Shown here: positions 62,820 to 64,000 of the stretch, in pieces
Numbering within the stretch: the stretch's first letter is position 1
Layout: each line of letters opens with the position of its first letter
DNA from: Crotophaga sulcirostris
Lineage: Eukaryota; Chordata; Aves; Cuculiformes; Crotophagidae
Assembly: GCA_013397455.1 (NCBI GenBank)
Contig: VYZB01000016.1
Coordinates: 1,329,622 to 1,393,621 of the forward strand
Direction: 5' to 3'
DNA: 64,000 nt
The notes under the pieces: model-generated
What the model was told of the DNA's origin: nothing
What the model saw: the letters and a program-made list of their open reading frames with translations, nothing else
Databases searched by the model: none
Made by a program: the position numbers and the translations under genes

Positions 62820-62912
62820 TGCAATTGTAGCTGGCAGAAAGGGAAACTTCAGAGTTTGGGAATGGCAACTGGTTCTAGGAATGAGGACAAGAATACAGAG
62901 CTAAAAGGCCTG
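62820..62912 (+). other. Exon-like stretch with strong splice signals (candidate)
   Basis: A good acceptor (AATTTCTTTACTTTTAAG, AG at 62818-62819) is preceded 15 to 25 bases upstream by TAATAAC, close to the branch-point consensus. A consensus donor (CTG then GTAAGT, 62913-62918) closes a 93-base interval of exactly 31 open codons in phase 0. Inside it an ATG at 62862 has G at -3 and G at +4 and would start a peptide MATGSRNEDKNTELKGL. An alternative acceptor AG lies at 62829-62830. No family is recognised. It could be an internal coding exon, a first coding exon with its upstream part spliced, a non-coding RNA exon, or chance. Confidence 0.27.
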
Positions 62913-64000
62913 GTAAGTTATTGGGGAAAAATGGTGTAAGGGGTAAACATCACTTTGTATTAACCACAATCTTCCAAATTAGCCAGTGTGCTTGCTTATT
63001 TCTTCAGACAACCCACAGACTATGCACATGAAAATACAGTATATCTCCAATTTCTAGGACTTATGAAAAATTAAAAAATCAATAACATGTTCTTAGATAA
63101 AAAAGCGAAAGACAAAAAAGAAAAAAAAACACAGGCAAAGTCTTAAAGGACAATTGTACTGCAGCAGACTTATTATACGCTAAAAACTATCATAGATCTC
63201 AGAATTCTTTATGAAGAAGCTGTTCCAAGAGACTACATCTCACTTAATTATGAGAAAAGGAGAAGGAATATTCCTATCAGTGCTTCTTGTGGTTTTATGT
63301 ATTTTATTTACTAACATAATATTGCAAATGCAAATTTCAGGAAATATTATTTAACAATTGAAATATGAAATATTCAGTGAACTTCCAACAATAAAGGTAC
63401 AATTGCCACAGGAATTAGAAACGTTTCAAGATTGCCTCAGGAATATTGTTGCAAAACTAAACACTGTTTGGTTGAGGGTTTTTTTTTAAAAAAAAACCAA
63501 CATGAAATTTCAGAAACTAATCTTTAAACAAGTATAATCAGAAACCTGAATGAAATTAAAGACTCCCATAAATAAATTTATTGAAATTGCCTTTTTGTTT
63601 GAGTTGTGTGGTTAAGCCTAGGCATTGGTAAAACCTGAGAGAGACCAAGCTACAACTCAAAACATGTACTTTCATCTCTGAGAAATCAAAAATCTTAAGT
63701 TAAGGTGTTACAGATTTAGCCATACAAGTATAATAGATTAGACTTTATAGGGGTCCAATTTTAAAGCTCATAGACACTATTTAAGAAAATTTAATTTTCA
63801 GTCTTTAGTAAAACAATACCTCTTTCATTTTTCAGAAAGATTTTCTTGCTGGAAAGAGCTACCCATTGCAATTAGTAGAAAAAAGATATCCTCTCAGTAC
63901 ATCTGATAACACAAAATTATCAATATATTCTGATACTAGGAGTAATACAGTATTTTAAGGAAGCATGAGCTCTGTTTTGTGGTCTTTTGAAATACAGAAG

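Larger units (their letters stand above)
56173..64000. other. Non-coding AT-rich stretch
   Basis: No gene is recognised. Small items are a (CA)n run at 58448-58457 and a T-rich stretch at 60761-60790. The open frames at 56826-57237 and 58796-59829 are hydrophobic or Phe-rich frames typical of T-rich DNA. An exon-like stretch near 62.8 kb is listed separately. The part 58150-58440 is less simple in composition, with an AP-1-like TGAGTCA at 58371-58377, but no conservation can be judged. Confidence 0.6.

Noticed and set aside
1..64000. tRNA, rRNA, CRISPR array, bacterial operon or phage structure
   Set aside because: None was seen. The repeats are eukaryotic retroelements and simple repeats, and no clover-leaf-compatible or rRNA-like conserved stretch was recognised.

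Overview
The window looks like avian nuclear DNA. The evidence is the repeat content: eight pieces of CR1 (chicken repeat 1) LINE retrotransposon are recognisable in both orientations, several with the bird-type CR1 3' tail ending in GATTCTGTGA-like or GATACTGTG-like octamers. The sequence is AT-rich and CpG-poor, lacks Alu/L1-type repeats, and has T-rich/G-rich and A-rich/C-rich simple stretches of the kind common in birds. I see no operon, ribosome-binding-site or phage structure. The species cannot be fixed from what is here.

Layout. Positions 1-8100 are non-coding, with two T/G-rich stretches, a short CR1 tail (2905-3003) and a G-rich stretch near 4740-4790. At 8101-8703 two CR1 tails meet in opposite orientations. 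An older minus-strand CR1 lies at 12631-13284. From 13285 to about 36039 there is mostly featureless intergenic or intronic DNA with one CR1 tail (23316-23499), a pyrimidine-rich block and a notable inverted repeat (29059-29524). The largest element is a 5'-truncated CR1 at about 36040-37793, carrying a broken reverse-transcriptase reading frame whose FADD catalytic box reads FADN. Then come a short GC-richer block (37800-38010), another (41380-42330), a reversed CR1 tail (43378-43511) that is almost identical to the one at 2905, and a possible solo LTR with about 80-base internal repeats (44632-45262). An internally deleted CR1 is at 55881-56172. The remainder to 64000 is non-coding apart from one exon-like stretch at 62820-62912.

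Genes. No protein-coding gene is recognised with confidence. The only clear coding remains are dead CR1 ORF2 fragments. A few short stretches on the plus strand have an open frame bounded by good-looking splice signals (26230-26298, 41422-41491, 45829-46002, 52638-52761, 62820-62912). They are listed as weak candidates because such pairs also arise by chance in 64 kb. The window is best read as a gene desert or the inside of one or more very long introns. Genes therefore cannot be described as working together here. The best leads are the 19-base perfect inverted repeat around 29 kb and the exon-like stretch at 62.8 kb.
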